DNA from: Anaeromyces robustus
Taxonomy: Eukaryota > Neocallimastigomycota > Neocallimastigomycetes > Neocallimastigales > Neocallimastigaceae
Direction: 5' to 3'
Assembly (NCBI GenBank): GCA_002104895.1
Contig: MCFG01000087.1
Span: 115,001-179,000 of the forward strand
Length of the DNA stretch: 64,000 nucleotides
In this document: one piece after another, positions 27,790-41,669 of the stretch
How the letters are laid out: each line of letters opens with the position of its first letter
How positions within the stretch are numbered: position 1 is the first letter of the stretch
Program-made: the position numbers and the translations under genes
The notes under the pieces: model-generated
What the model was told of the DNA's origin: nothing
The model's input: only the letters and a program-made list of their open reading frames with translations
Database searches by the model: none

Positions 27790-29326
27790 CATAAAAAAAA
27801 TTAAAATTATCATAACATAATTATATCAATAATTTCAATAATTACTTTATTTTTTAACGATATTTTTTCTGATTCTATTGTTTTAGATTGTGTTAAAATA
27901 TCTGTAATCTGTCTTTGTAAAACACGTTCTCTTTGTTCACTATCAATTTGTTGATTTTCAGTTATTTCCTTCATAGAATCTAATTCATTTGTTATACTTT
28001 CAATTCTTAATGTAAGATCTGCATTTTCTCTTTTTAATGTATGAAGAGTTTCATTATCTGACAAAGATGCTATCATCAATAATCAGTATTAAAATATATC
28101 GAAAGTAATTAAATTAAATTAAATATATTCAATTATACACGATATGTTTAAAATTGTTATTAAATTTATTGTTTTTATACCAATAATATAATATTTTATC
28201 TATGACATTACCTAAATTATTTTGTAAGTATATAATTTTTGACTCTAAAATATTCAATTGGCCTTCAAATACTTGTCGACTCTCAGAAAGTATTGCTTCA
28301 TGTTCAGATTGCTTTTAATAAAAAAATAATTTTATTGTTTAATTATTATTATTTTAAAGATTCTAACAAATAATAATAATGATAATAAATCATACTTGTT
28401 TTTCATATAATATTTTTAAAAATTCATAATCTCTTCTTAATTTAAAGTAAGCATCTTTTGATATTTCATTCTTATAATAATAATAATAATAAATAAATAA
28501 ATGATAATAAATAATAATAAATAATAATAAATAAATTATAAATAATTAAATATAATAATTTATATTATCTATATTATATTTTAAACTATATTATATTATT
28601 ATATATACTTTATTATTATATAATATATGTGATTTATTAACGTTCCAATTTCTGTAAAATATAAATAAAATAAATGAACAAATATATAAAATTAGTAAGT
28701 ATATCTATTTTACTTTGCATTGTTATATTTTGTAATATATAATACAAAAAATTTACATTGGTAAAAGCACAGGATTATCTTCTTTATTTGTATTTATCTT
28801 ATTATCAATATCATTCTGTAAAGATGTAAGATAATTTTGCAATATATTATTATTCTTTATAAAATAAAATGATTAATAGATAATTATTATATATCATCTA
28901 ATAAGTATGAATATTTAAAAATTATAAACTATAAAATTACTGCTTTATTTTCCATGCTAATTTTCATTTTCTCTACTTGATCTTGTAAATCACTGTATAT
29001 ATTTTTAAACTATAAATTTTAAAATATTAATAAAAACATTCCAAATTTAATGAATTTTGAAATTCTTTACTTTAAATAGCAATTAACAATATGCATATAT
29101 TTAATAAGAAATAATATTAATATACTACATCATCCACATTATTTTCTTTTGAATCTTCTAATAATATATTATCATTATTGGTATTATCAATTTTTATATT
29201 AGTTTTATCCTTAGAAATATTTTTACTGATATTATTATTATCTGTATTTATTTCTAACTCAATTTCATTATTAATATTAACTTTTTCATTTGATATATTG
29301 TTCTCTTCAACATTAGCTGAATTCAT
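25624..29326 (-). CDS. Uncharacterised coiled-coil protein, 17 exons
   Basis: Exons: 29129-29326, 28941-29009, 28757-28854, 28609-28651, 28396-28470, 28212-28311, 27846-28069, 27490-27620, 27278-27376, 27037-27178, 26837-26920, 26547-26752, 26365-26482, 26171-26281, 25989-26089, 25851-25899, 25624-25689. All junctions are GT..AG and the total is 637 codons plus stop, which argues for an intact gene. The N-terminal 70 residues are acidic and Asn-rich; the rest is almost wholly Lys/Glu/Gln/Asn/Leu/Ile with heptad-like spacing, for example DAYFKLRRDYEFLKILYEKQ, then long segments such as ELDSMKEITENQQIDSEQRE. No enzymatic motif, signal peptide or membrane segment is visible. It may be a cytoskeletal, centrosomal or Golgi tether protein; I cannot choose. 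Codon usage is normal. The gene is co-oriented with the transporter gene upstream, with its own 5' flank. Confidence 0.75.
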
Positions 29327-29998
<672 letters not shown>

Positions 29999-32214
29999 TT
30001 AATTAGTTTTCTTTTCATCTTCTTTTGCTTTTTTCTTCACTATATCACTTGCTTTAACATACCAAACTACACCAAGGAAAACAAATCTAATTAAATCAAA
30101 ATATATATATATATATTTAATAAATAATTATCATTAATTTAATATATTTTGTAAAAAAAAAAAAACTTATAATAATAAAAAAAAATTGATTACATTGAAC
30201 CAAACCAAGACAATAATGAAAATGGATTATTAAAGAATATAACCGATATTAAAAGACTAACAAACTTCCTAATATTTAATATTAAATTCAAAGTAACAGA
30301 AGTACAAATTGATGATAATTTCTGAACACCCGAAACACATATATATCTAAAAATTAATATCATCATATAAAAAAAAATTGACATTAATATTTAAAAAAGT
30401 TATGAGGTGTTTATATTTATTTTTATATTAATAATATTTACTGTGTAATAATGTTTGCTATCACTAAAAGCCAAACTCCTTGTATCTTTATATTAGAAAT
30501 ATACGGTGGTAAAAATGGAATTGGTAAATAATATCCAATTCTATTTTTAGGGCTAGTTTGGAACAATTGCCATTGTTCTTTAAGTTGTGGTAAAAAAATA
30601 AAAAATATTGGAATTGATAATAAATGCTATATTGAATTTTATTAATAACCCTGAAAAAACAAATATATAAAATAATCTAATTGTATCATACTTACATTGT
30701 AAAAGAGACCTTTAATTTTAAAATATATATATTATATATATTCATGATCATTATAAAAAAATATATATTTTAAATATTATATAATATTTATATTAATAAT
30801 TGTAAAAAATAATTCATAATTACAACAATATTATATAAAAACTACATTCTTTCCAAGTATTAGGATATTTTTTAAACATATACTCCTGATATATTCCCAT
30901 TAATGCACCAGTAAATGATGAAATAATCAAAATAGCAATCCCCTATTAAAAAATATTTTTCAAAATAAATAAATAAATAAAAATAACAAATAATAATAAT
31001 AATAAATAATAATAATTATAAATAATAAATAAATAAAAAAATAATAAATAATAATAATAATAAATAATAATAATAAATTATAAATAATAAATAATAAAAA
31101 GAATTAAAAGTAGAATTTAATAAAAAAACTAAAAAATTATATTTATTATCAAAACCATTTAAACAAAATTAATATGGAATTTTTAAATTACAGTTATCCA
31201 TTCTTTTAAATTAGTTTCTGTATGTGTTTCAAGTTTTCCTTGCTATATTACAAATTAAAAATTATTAATATAATTTAATTATATTTTAATCTATTTTAAT
31301 TTGATTTTAATTTGAATTGTTTTAAAAAAAATTACATCTTTTGCCGAACTTAAAGTAGTAATAATTAAACCCACTGTCACTATAAAAATTGCTAATATTT
31401 GTTGAAGAGAGTATCTAAAAAAATCAATTATTTATTATTGTTGTTGTTGTTGTTGTTTGTATTAATATAAATTAAATAGTATATTAATCTCAATTTAAAC
31501 ATAATAATAATTATATTATAAAATTATACCTTCTTTTTAAAATTAACCAACTCATTAGCATATTCACAATTATTGAGCCAGACCGAAAGCTAATAAAAAT
31601 TAATTAATTAAATAATTAATAAATTTCAGTCATTACATTGGAAATTGTTATAAATATAATTTTAATAAATACAATCATACATAATATGAATAGGAATTGA
31701 AATATGATATTCAAATACTAAGTTATTAAGAACCGAAGAAACAAAAAAGAGAATAACCATTAAAATCCATTTATGTAACGGTGCCTTTCGTGGTTTTAAT
31801 GATATTGGAAAGGTTTTTTCTTTTATTGGATTATGAAATTGAATGTTACGAATTAAGCCTTCTGAAGCTATAAAAATAAATTGAATCAATGTAATTAATC
31901 GTCCTATACATATCAATAAATAAATAAAATGTTAAAAAATAATTTTATATATTATATATTTTATTTTAAATATTATGCATATACATACCACATTTATTTT
32001 GAATTCTATTATGATAAATATGTTAATTACAAAATTTTACATATATAAAAAAAATAATAAATATTACATTATTCCTATTATCTATATATATCAATTTTTT
32101 TCAATATAATTATATTTACTTTAAAATTGATTCTAATGTAATTACGTTTAAACAACATCCTCCAAATACCAAATATAAACCAATAATTAATTCATTATAC
32201 ACAGGCATTTTCAT
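29999..32214 (-). CDS. UDP-GlcNAc/UDP-xylose-type nucleotide-sugar transporter (SLC35B4/YEA4 family), 11 exons
   Basis: Membrane antiporter family that brings nucleotide sugars into the ER or Golgi lumen, here a plausible supplier for wall chitin or glycan synthesis. Exons: 32120-32214, 31989-32005 (17 nt), 31681-31903, 31530-31589, 31336-31414, 31192-31242, 30846-30942, 30696-30709 (14 nt), 30442-30626, 30194-30346, 29999-30086; 353 codons plus stop. Family landmarks: GLYLVFGGCCLNVITLE at the N-terminus, IPIHIIFRSGSIIVNM, QEYMFKKY, LFYNHLLSIPIFF, and the C-terminal QYICVSGVQKLSS followed by LRK-like NIRKFVSLLISVIFFNNPF. A Lys-rich C-terminal tail (KKKAKEDEKKTN) resembles a KKXX-type ER-retrieval region. 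Two in-frame ATGs start the frame (32214 and 32208). The 14-nt exon restores the conserved LFYNH motif, which supports it. Substrate is inferred from family only. Confidence 0.88.
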
Positions 32215-33058
32215 AAATCTAATTATCAATATATATCACAATTATATTTAATAATGTAATTTATATTAGTAATTTATTATTATTATTATTATTATATGAA
32301 TATATAAAAAAAAAGTGTTTATCCACTATTTTTTTTTTTATATATATAAAATATAATAAATATAAAGTTTTTTATTTTTTATATAGATTGTTTTTTTTTT
32401 TTTTTTTTTTTATTGTTCTGGTGACTATTTTTTTAATATTTCATTATTTTTTCTATATAATGAATAATACATATAAGCAAACTCTAGTTATATTAATAAT
32501 TAATTTATAATATTGTAAAAAAAAATTAATTTATTTAATTTTTATATAATACATTAATTTTTTTTAATTATTTTTCTAATATTAATAATACCAACAGTAT
32601 ATAATAAAACTAATAACGAAAATATAAAACGAAAACATTACTCTAATTATTTTAATACTTTATATATATTAAAATGAAACAATACAACTATATACATAAT
32701 TCCCTACTCTCAATGTATAATCAATATACATTAAAAATAAGAAATTATTCTATATATGAAAATATTAATTACTTTTAAATTTATCATTAATGGCAATTAA
32801 AGTTCAAAAAATTCTTAATTAAAATTTAATCAAAAGTTTAATATTATGATTTAAAATTAATAAAAAAATTATTGGATTTGATTTTTTGATTTAATTACTT
32901 TTCTACTGTGCAATATAAAATAATTGATATATAAAAGAAATAAATTTATAAATTATTTTTCATTTCTTTTTTATCATAGTTTCTTAAAAAATAAAAAATA
33001 AAAAAATAAAGAAAAAAGAAAAAAAAAAGAGAAAAGAAAAAAGAAAAGAGAAAAAAAA
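32215..33058. other. Divergent intergenic region
   Basis: Promoter gap between the transporter gene (-) and the SANT gene (+). T-run near 32391-32411, A/G-rich run at 32996-33058 directly before the SANT-gene ATG. Nothing else seen. Confidence 0.7.
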
Positions 33059-34344
33059 ATGGGTATATAATAATTATTATTTTATTAAGCATTTTTAACA
33101 AAAAATAGTATTATCTAATGCGTATTTTTAAATAAATATACAATTATAATAACTAATTTATATATATATATTTCATTTATATTATTGTTTTTCATGTTAT
33201 TTTTATTGTTTTTCAATTTTGTTTTTTATTTTTAATTGTTAATCTCAATAATTTTAATTTACTAAGATAATATAAATGAATATGAAAAGCAAAGATTAGA
33301 AAACATAAGAAGAAATCAAGAAAAATTGAAAGAATTAAATTTGCTAAGTGCAAGTTTATTATTTGAAGATTTATCAAAAGAAAAAAATAAAAAAAGAAAG
33401 TAAATAGTTATTATATTATATAATTTATTTTAAAAATTCATTAATTATAAAATTTTAATTTTATTAAAGAAGAACATATGAAAAGAAAAAAACAAAAGAA
33501 GTAAAGCCGGTATATAAAAGAATTACCCGAAATCAAGCAAAATTATTAAATATTAATGTTAATAATAAAGAAGAAGTTATGAAACAAGATGTTGTAAATA
33601 TTATATCAATTTAAAGCAATTATTTTTTTTAAGTACTCTTTATTTTTTTTTTATTTAATTTTTTTTTTATCGTTTCTCCATTAACTTCCCTTAACTTTAT
33701 TAAAATTGATAGAAAATTAAAAAAGAAATTGAAGAGGTCAGCAATTATATATATATTAATATAAAAATAATATTGATATAAGTATTAATGTCTAAAAATT
33801 ATTAAAGGAAGGAAAATTAATACCTGCTGAAGAATATTTCCCAGAAGAAGTAAAAAATAAAGCAATTATAGTTGATGGTCATTTCAATGGTATATTATCT
33901 TCATTATTTCTGAATTAATTTTAAATTTTTTTTGTACATATATATATATTATAATTATTATTTAATTTATTATTTAATCAAATACATCTATCTTATATGT
34001 TCATAGGTTGGATTAATCCAGAATTAATTGAAAAATATCATTTTGAAAAATCTGCTAAAGAGGTAATATAATAAAAATTAATACTTTTTAATTACAAACA
34101 TAATAATAAAAAATAAATATTTGAATAGGCATGGGATAATAATGGTGGAGGAAAATATTCACATAAAAATCCATTAGGAGGTAAAATATATACAGTAAAA
34201 AATAATAATAAACTTTTGTAATATATCTTAAAATATAAAAAACTAGTATAATTAACATATATAATAAATTTAATCTATATTAGAATTCAAAGAAACTATA
34301 AAATCTGTTAAACCTAGAAATTGGTCAGCAGCAAAAGTATGACA

Positions 34345-34403
<59 letters not shown>

Positions 34404-34438
34404 CATTATTATTATCATTATTATTATTATTATTATCA

Positions 34439-34515
<77 letters not shown>

Positions 34516-34517
34516 GC

Positions 34518-34592
<75 letters not shown>

Positions 34593-35522
34593 TTTTATAA
34601 TTTATAATTATTTTTAAATAATGTTTAGTATGTTGCATCAAAACTATTCCAAAAAAATCCAAATGCTTATTTCTATAGACATCTTGAGCCAGGATTAACA
34701 CGTAAATGATATAATTATGATATAATTATTTATTATTAGTTATTTATTTTTTTATTTATTTAAATATAATAAAAGAAAATATTGGGGATTGGGATGATGA
34801 GGAAAAGGAGCTATTTATAAAAATAGCTAAAGAATTTGGATGTGGTGATAAATGGGGTATTTTTTCCTCATATATTCCTAAAAGGTATCAGATAATTGAA
34901 TTATTATACATTTTATATATATCAAATAATAAATATTATTAATAAAAACTTTAATATATTAATAAATGACACAAATATTATTAATTATATAAATATCTTT
35001 AATAATAATAATAAATAAATAAAAAATAAAATAAAAATAAATAAAATAAAAGGGTAATTATATTGAATATTGTAAAATTATCTGTTATTATTATTTTAAT
35101 GACTTTATTTTTATTCTATATTAAATAAACAGGTAGGATATCAATGTGCAAACTATTACAGACAAGTAATTATTCCTGAAGGTTTAATATTTGATCCAAA
35201 CTATAAATTTTCAAAATGGGGAAAAGCAATCTATTGTGGCTCATATAATAGCAAAACAAAAAAAAACAGAAAATCAGATAAAAATAATGATAAAGAAAAT
35301 AACAATAATAGCAATAATAAACAGAAAAAAGAACTCCGCAATACTAATGATAATGAGCAAATAAAATATACCAATAATAATAATCAGATAAAATATACCA
35401 ATAATAATGAACAAATAAAAAAAAACAATAGTAAAATAAATGAAACAGTTGAAATTATGAATAATGATCATAGACCCAAAAATCATAAATATTCATTACG
35501 CAAAAGGAAGCCTAAATTATAA
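33059..35522 (+). CDS. SANT/Myb-like domain protein, 12 exons including a candidate 1-nt exon
   Basis: Exons: 33059-33062, 33267-33399, 33470-33593, 33713-33736, 33808-33889, 34007-34062, 34129-34180, 34284-34336, 34629-34701, 34776-34884, 35053 (single G), 35133-35522; 366 codons plus stop. The start exon is only ATGG. The N-terminus reads EYEKQRLENIRRNQEKLKEL, like the start of several chromatin proteins (for example WDR76). The SANT/Myb-like core is WDDEEKELFIKIAKEFGCGD, KWGIFSSYIPKR, then VGYQCANYYRQVIIPEG (about 205-255), with the Trp and aromatic residues typical of such helices. It probably binds DNA or histones in the nucleus. The C-terminal 100 residues are Asn/Lys-rich. Joining the exon ending at 34884 to 35133 shifts frame to a stop. 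A single G at 35053 flanked by AG and GT repairs it; a 19-nt exon (35053-35071) also would, adding six residues. Confidence 0.8.
34339..34593. repeat. (ATT)n followed by (ATTT)n in a SANT-gene intron
   Basis: About 177 bp of ATT with ATC interruptions, then about 77 bp of ATTT, within the intron 34337-34628. Confidence 0.96.
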
Positions 35523-37940
35523 AAAATAAATTTAGAATATATATTTTTATTATATTATCTCTTAAAAATTCTTAAATATTATTCATAATTTAATTTAACA
35601 ATTCATATATATAAAATATATTATTTATTAATTCTTTATTCAACTCTCATAATAAAATAAAATAATATGTATTTATTTATTTAGTTAGTTATTTAATTAT
35701 TTAATTATTTAGTTAATCATTTATTTAATTATTTATTAATTTAATATTATATTTACAATATCTAAAAATTCATACATAAGACAAAAGTTTGAATAAAATT
35801 CTCAAGAAATTTTGGATTTATTTACAATTATTTTAAAATTTTAATTAATAACTGATACTCATTAGCCAATAATATTATTATATATAATAAATTAATAATA
35901 TATAATTAATTATTAAAATTGTGTTCAATAATTTTAATTCATCATATTGTTGAATTTAATTATTATAATTATTTATATATTTATAACAGAATATTTTTTA
36001 AAAAAATTAAAATGTTAATTGATAATAAGGATATATATATTGTATTAATAAAGTATTTTTATATTTCTAAAGTAAAACTTTACTGAAAACGAAACTAAAT
36101 TTCTTTATGGTTATGGAATAAATGGTTTTTGAATATTATTATATTAAGTATTCTTATCAATTTTCTAGATAAAATAAAATTAATTAATTTTGAACTACAT
36201 TTAATCTTTTGAAATTTTTGATGATTTTTTATAATTTTTGTGATATATTTTTTGGTCACACAAGCAAATTTAATTTTTATTAAAACTTTTTATATTTAAA
36301 TCAATTTTTTATAATATTTTTTGAATTATAAATTACAATTTTCATCTAATTTTATATAAAAATGTATTTTTTTTTTTTTTTTTAATTTTTTGAGATATCT
36401 TATTATTATAATTAATATAAATGTTAATAATTATTGCTATAAGTGTATTAATAAGATATATTAATAAAGTATTATAAAATAAAATATTAGATATTGATAA
36501 AATAATTGTTATATAAAATAAATAATATTTTAAATAATTTATTAATATTTTTATAAGATTTACTAAAAATATTAATAAAGATAATGAATATATTGTAATA
36601 TTTTAATAAGATATATTAAATTAATTGTATTATAATAGGAATATATATTGATAAAATAGTTATTTAATATAGATATTATAAGAATAATTATAAGATTATT
36701 TAAATAATTTTTAATATTTTATAATAAATTTTTTTAAGAATATTAATAAAATTTTGTATTTATATAAATTTATTATAAGATATTAATATAATATTGATAA
36801 TATAAAAATAAATTTAATAAAGGTAACAATATATATTAAAAATAAAATAATCTTTCATTTTAAATCTTTTTTTTCTTATTTTTAAATACAAAATTATTGA
36901 TTATTTTTTTAAAAGAAAATTATCTCCTTTTATATTTCATGAATTTATTACTATAATCTTTAAACTATTTTAATTATTATTATTCATTTAATTAATCTAA
37001 TTATTATTATTTATTTTATAATAATAATTCACTATTTTAAATATTATATTTTTTATTTAAAATATTAATATAATATAAGATATTGAATTTTTAAAAATTA
37101 TTATAGAATATTTATTATAAGAATATTAATAAAATTTATTTAGAAATATTTATTATAAAGTATTAATAAATTTATTTAGAAATATTAATAAAATATTATA
37201 TATATAAATTTATAAGATATTAATAAAATATTAATAATATAAGAAAAATTTTTAGTAAAGATATTAATAAAATTATTATATTTAAAGATTTTAATAAACA
37301 TTATTAAGAAGTTTCATTTAATATTAATATATAAAGAATAAAAGGTTTTGTTAAGAACGGTGGTTAGTTTAAACAATAGTCAGTTTAATATTAATAGTTA
37401 ATTAAACAAATCTATATATATATAATATAATATAATATAATATAAAATTTTATATTATATTTTATATATTTAAATATAAATAATATAGCTATTTAAATTA
37501 CTTAAGATCTTAAAAGCATTTTTAAATTTTTAGAAATCTAAGGAATTCATTGAATAATGTAATAATTATTTATTTTAATAATTATAATAATTAATTAATA
37601 ATTATATAAACTTATCTAAACTAATATTATTATTTTAAATAATATTTAAAAATATTATTAATACTTAATTCTGTAAATTCTGTATTATTATGGTTAATAA
37701 AATAATAATTGTCTATATAATATATAATTTTCTATTTAAGGGCCCCTTTAAGTCTTTAAAGTTGAATATCTAGCGAACTAGTGGTCCAAATGGGCTGAAT
37801 TAAGATATGTTATAGTTCTCAAGCAGAGCTTTTCAAAAAGGATAAAATCGAAGGAAATCCCAATTATTTGGCGTGATATTTTTCTTAGTAATTTTTTTTT
37901 TAATAATTTATTAAGGGTTAAATTAAGTTAATATATATTT
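35523..37940. other. Gene-poor A/T-rich region
   Basis: 2.4 kb with no coding frame. From 36430 to 37330 the sequence is a diffuse pattern of TATTAATAAA-like motifs. A patch at about 37740-37870 has markedly higher G+C and no open frame; see findings. Confidence 0.65.
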
Positions 37941-37947
37941 ATTGAAT

Positions 37948-38312
37948 GTGACCCATTTGAATGTGACCCATTTCGCCAAATTAAAATACAAAAATTTACA
38001 CTTTTTAAAAAATACGCCATATTAAAAATGTAATTATTTTATTTTAATAAATAAATAATAAATAATAAATAATAAATAATAAATAATAAATAATAAATAA
38101 TAAATAATAAATAATAAATAATAAATAAATAATAATAAATAATAAATAAATAGTAATAAATAATAAATAAATAATAATAAATAATAAATAAATAATAATA
38201 AATAATAATAATAATAATAATAAATAAATAAAATAAAAAAATAAATAAAATAATGTATATATATTTTTATTTAGCCACAAAAAAAAACGTGACTTGGCGA
38301 AATGGGACACCC
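37948..38312. mobile_element. Possible MITE or other non-autonomous DNA transposon
   Basis: A perfect 13-bp inverted repeat, CCCATTTCGCCAA at 37967-37979 and its complement at 38294-38306, brackets 314 bp of A/T-rich DNA with an AAT/AAAT array (about 38045-38235). The outer flanks are partly alike (GTGA.. on the left, GGTGT.. on the right, read inward). A 15-bp unit GAATGTGACCCATTT is duplicated at the left end (37944-37973). The G+C-rich ends stand out from the flanks. No transposase frame inside. No clear target-site duplication seen, so the boundaries are uncertain. Confidence 0.5.
38045..38235. repeat. AAT/AAAT compound microsatellite
   Basis: Alternating TAAATAA and TAATAA units inside the putative MITE; the minus-strand frame through it is an artefact. 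Confidence 0.93.
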
Positions 38313-38986
38313 CCTATTTATTTTAATTGTCCAAACCCTTTACTTTTATAAATTAGATATTTTCTAATAATCATTTGTTTATTGAAAATTGAATTTTTAA
38401 TGATTTTGTCAATAACGAAATTTAATTTCAACTCATTTATTAGTGAATTTTAATTTTAAATCCACTAACATTCCCAAAATTTAATGAAAGTTTAAATTTG
38501 GTTTAAGAAGTAATTTGGTCAGAATGTAAAATAATCTAATAATTTGGAGGATGTTCTAATGTAATTACTTTTAATATAGATTTTATTTATTTATAAATAA
38601 ATAATTTAATTACTTCTTTATTTATTATTATAAAATATTAGATTATTAATAGTTTAATAATCTTACAAAGGATGTAAGAATACATTATTCATAAATCTTT
38701 TATACATTTCATTGAACAATACAATAATACAATATATAAGTATAATAATATATATCAAAAATATTATAATAAGAATATATATTAAAATCATAATAATTTA
38801 TCTTCAACATATTATTAATAATAGTTAAATTGTTCAAGGATTTAAGGCGTATGATCATATATAATAATTATTAGTTAGTAGATATATGTGGCTTTTTTCT
38901 ATAATTCGCTTAAATCATTGACATTAAAATTACGGATTTAGAAATAATGAATATTTATAGGAATATCGTTTTTTTCATCATCGTAA

Positions 38987-39079
38987 GCTCGTGTAGCCTA
39001 GAGGTTTAAGGCGTCGTGCTTATAAGGGTGATCCTCTTATGCAACGCGAAGATCGCGGGTTCGACCCCCGCCATGAGCA
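38987..39079 (+). tRNA. tRNA-Ile (anticodon UAU) with 19-nt intron
   Basis: The sequence folds as a nuclear tRNA. The acceptor stem GCTCGTG (38987-38993) pairs with CATGAGC (39072-39078) with one G-U, and A39079 is the discriminator. The D stem is GCC/GGC. The anticodon stem TCGTG pairs with CGCGA, and the T arm GCGGG-TTCGACC-CCCGC carries the B-box. The anticodon TAT lies at 39021-39023 in loop CTTATA. A 19-nt intron (39025-39043) follows position 37, the canonical site, and its CTTAT can pair with ATAAG around the anticodon, giving the usual splicing helix. The spliced length is 74 nt. A T-rich stretch follows (39080-39097). Yeast tRNA-Ile(UAU) genes also carry introns. Confidence 0.95.
39025..39043 (+). 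other. tRNA intron
   Basis: Nineteen nt located 3' of anticodon-adjacent A39024 (position 37); removal restores a 7-nt anticodon loop. Confidence 0.85.
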
Positions 39080-40478
39080 TTTTTAATTAATTTTTATATT
39101 AAAATTATTTAATTAAAATTAAATTATTAAATAATTAGGAAAAATTATAAAAAATAGATTATAATCTTAAATACTACAATTTTTACTATTAATATCATTA
39201 TTATTTATTATATATTATTAATATTATTATTGTTTATTATTATAAATAAAATTATTTTTCAATCAGCCTTTTATATCAATTATTAAATAATATTTCAATA
39301 ATTAATAAATTGTTATTATATTATTAATTATCAAAACTTTTTCTTGTTCTTATTCAATACATTAACGCAATTAATTATATAAACTTAATCAATTAAAAAA
39401 TGACTTGTATATAATTGTAATTAAATTTTTATTTAATATATTAATTTAATCTTGTAATTTTTAAAATTGTTAATTATATAAACTTAATACTATAATAACT
39501 CGATGATTATCTAATAAATTAATTTTATATGCTTATAAAATGGTTAATTTTAAATAGTTTAATAGTTTAATTATTTAATTCGAAATTATTTTACTATAAA
39601 CTTTAATAAATAACTATTGATAATATAACTTGCAGATTATGATTTTATTCCAACCACTAGAAAATTCTTAAATATTTAATATCCTATATAAATTATAATT
39701 TCTAATTAATTTGAATAGTATTATTTAAACTTATTTTTTCAATGATTTAATTTTTATATAAGAAAAATAAAAAAATTATCTTTTCAAGTAATATATAAAA
39801 TAAATTTTTTCGTTTCTTTTTTTTTTTTTTTAAAAAAAAAAAGAAAATTTGAATAAAATATAACAACATATCTGCAAAATACATTAATAATAAATATAAA
39901 AAAGTATTGATATATTATTAACCAAATATATTATCAATAAGAAATTATTAAAATATATAATAAATAAAACATAATAATATTTCTAATTTTTTTATAAACA
40001 AAAACTTATATCATATATATTATATTATATTATATTATTATAAAAAAGAAATAATATCTATGTATTAAAATAGAAGTAAAAGAAACTATTATAATAAAAT
40101 ATAATATAAAAATAAAAAAATAATATAAAAAAAAAAAAACCACTCTAAATTTTTTGATATATTTTGACAAAAATTTAAATATAAGACAATCACCTTTTAT
40201 CTGGTAAATTTTTATGGAAATTAATAAATATATATATGAATATTGTTCATATAGTTTATATTTTAAATAACTTTTTTTATTCTATTAAACAGTTAATTTT
40301 CTTAATTCTTATTTCGTTAAATATATTATTATTATTTTTCGTAAAAAATACTAAAATATATTAATAGTTTATGAATATCAAAATAGAAAACCAATAATAA
40401 TAACAAAACTATCTTCTGTGAATATATTAATATACCAATATAATTTTATTACCGATTAAATATATATATTATCAAAAA
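39080..40478. other. Intergenic region upstream of the MADS-box gene
   Basis: 1.4 kb of A/T sequence with a T/A run at 39815-39845. No reading frame or RNA gene recognised. It presumably contains the promoter of the MADS-box gene. Confidence 0.7.
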
Positions 40479-41669
40479 ATGGGTAGAAAAAAGATTACTA
40501 TAAAAAAGATTACAGATGAAAGAAATCGTCAAGTATAAATAATAATAAATATCAAAATTTATATTTACTTGTCTCATATATTAATATACTGACAATGTAT
40601 ATTAATGTATATATAATAAAATTTCAAAGGTAACATTTTCAAAAAGAAAATTCGGTTTAATGAAAAAAGCATATGAATTATCAGTTTTATGTGGATGTGA
40701 AGTTGGTCTCATAATGTTTACATGTAAATAATATTATATTTAATAATATTTTATTATTTGTTATCATAGAATATTTAATAATAATATTTAAAATTCATAT
40801 TATTTATTTATTATAATAAAGCAAATAATAAATTATTTCAATATGCATCATCTGATATGGATAGAATCTTACTTCGATATACTGAATACAATGAACCACA
40901 TGAAAGTAGAACTAACGAAGATATTATAAAGGTATATTATCAATGTAAAAAAAATATATATATATATACTTATTAATATACTTTAATTATATTTATTTAT
41001 TTATTTATTTATTTAAACAATATAATAATATAACAATATAACAATAAGATTTTGAAAAAAGGATCATCAGAAGAAAATGAAGAATTTGATAAAATTCAAT
41101 ACAATAATAAAGAATCTACTTTACAAAATATTAAAAGTCCACAAGTAATATAGTCTATACTTTTCAAAAAATTTATATCTATTAAGAATACTAATTGATT
41201 TCTATATATTATTTTTAATATATAACATTAGTATATATATTCTAGTACACCAACTACTGCAGCTTCTGAAAGTTTTAAAAAGATGGAGCAAAATTTCAAT
41301 CAATATATTCCTGGAAATGCATATTATTCAGTAAATATAATATATATATATATTAATATTATAAATTCAAATATTATTAATTGAAAAAATTTTTATTACT
41401 TTTATCAGCCAATAGTTACACCGCAATTTGGACAACTTTCACCACCATGGATAAATACCCAACCAATAACCATGCCCATGGATATGAATATGGTACCAAA
41501 AAGTTTATATGCGAATAATAGTAATGCAGGTCTTCCAACTTTGAATGTTAATATTAATAATAATCCTGAAGGTGGTCCTTTAGGAGCTATTAATAATGGG
41601 TTGTCATTATCTCCACCATCTTCGGCACAGCCAAATCCACAAGCTCAACTATTTAATACTCAGTTCTAA
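40479..41669 (+). CDS. MEF2-type MADS-box transcription factor, 6 exons
   Basis: Nuclear DNA-binding factor of the MEF2 branch (yeast relatives Rlm1 and Smp1), expected to bind A/T-rich CArG-like sites and often regulated by MAP kinases. Exons: 40479-40532, 40630-40723, 40822-40931, 41049-41144, 41232-41330, 41409-41669; 237 codons plus stop. The MADS domain is at residues 1-57: [18 protein letters not shown] then [20 protein letters not shown], followed by [10 protein letters not shown]. It runs straight into a MEF2 domain [20 protein letters not shown] and [10 protein letters not shown], the diagnostic MEF2 signature. The C-terminal part is Pro/Asn/Ser-rich and likely an activation region. 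For exon 5, the acceptor at 41230-41231 keeps the frame (TPTTAASES); the nearer AG at 41244 would give a stop. Confidence 0.93.

Noticed and set aside
35274-35486. Minus-strand frame rich in Phe/Ile
   Set aside because: Shadow of the Asn/Lys-rich C-terminus of the SANT protein.
41145-41260. Frameshift in the MADS-box gene after exon 4
   Set aside because: The acceptor at 41230-41231 keeps the frame; the nearer AG at 41243-41244 was the wrong choice.
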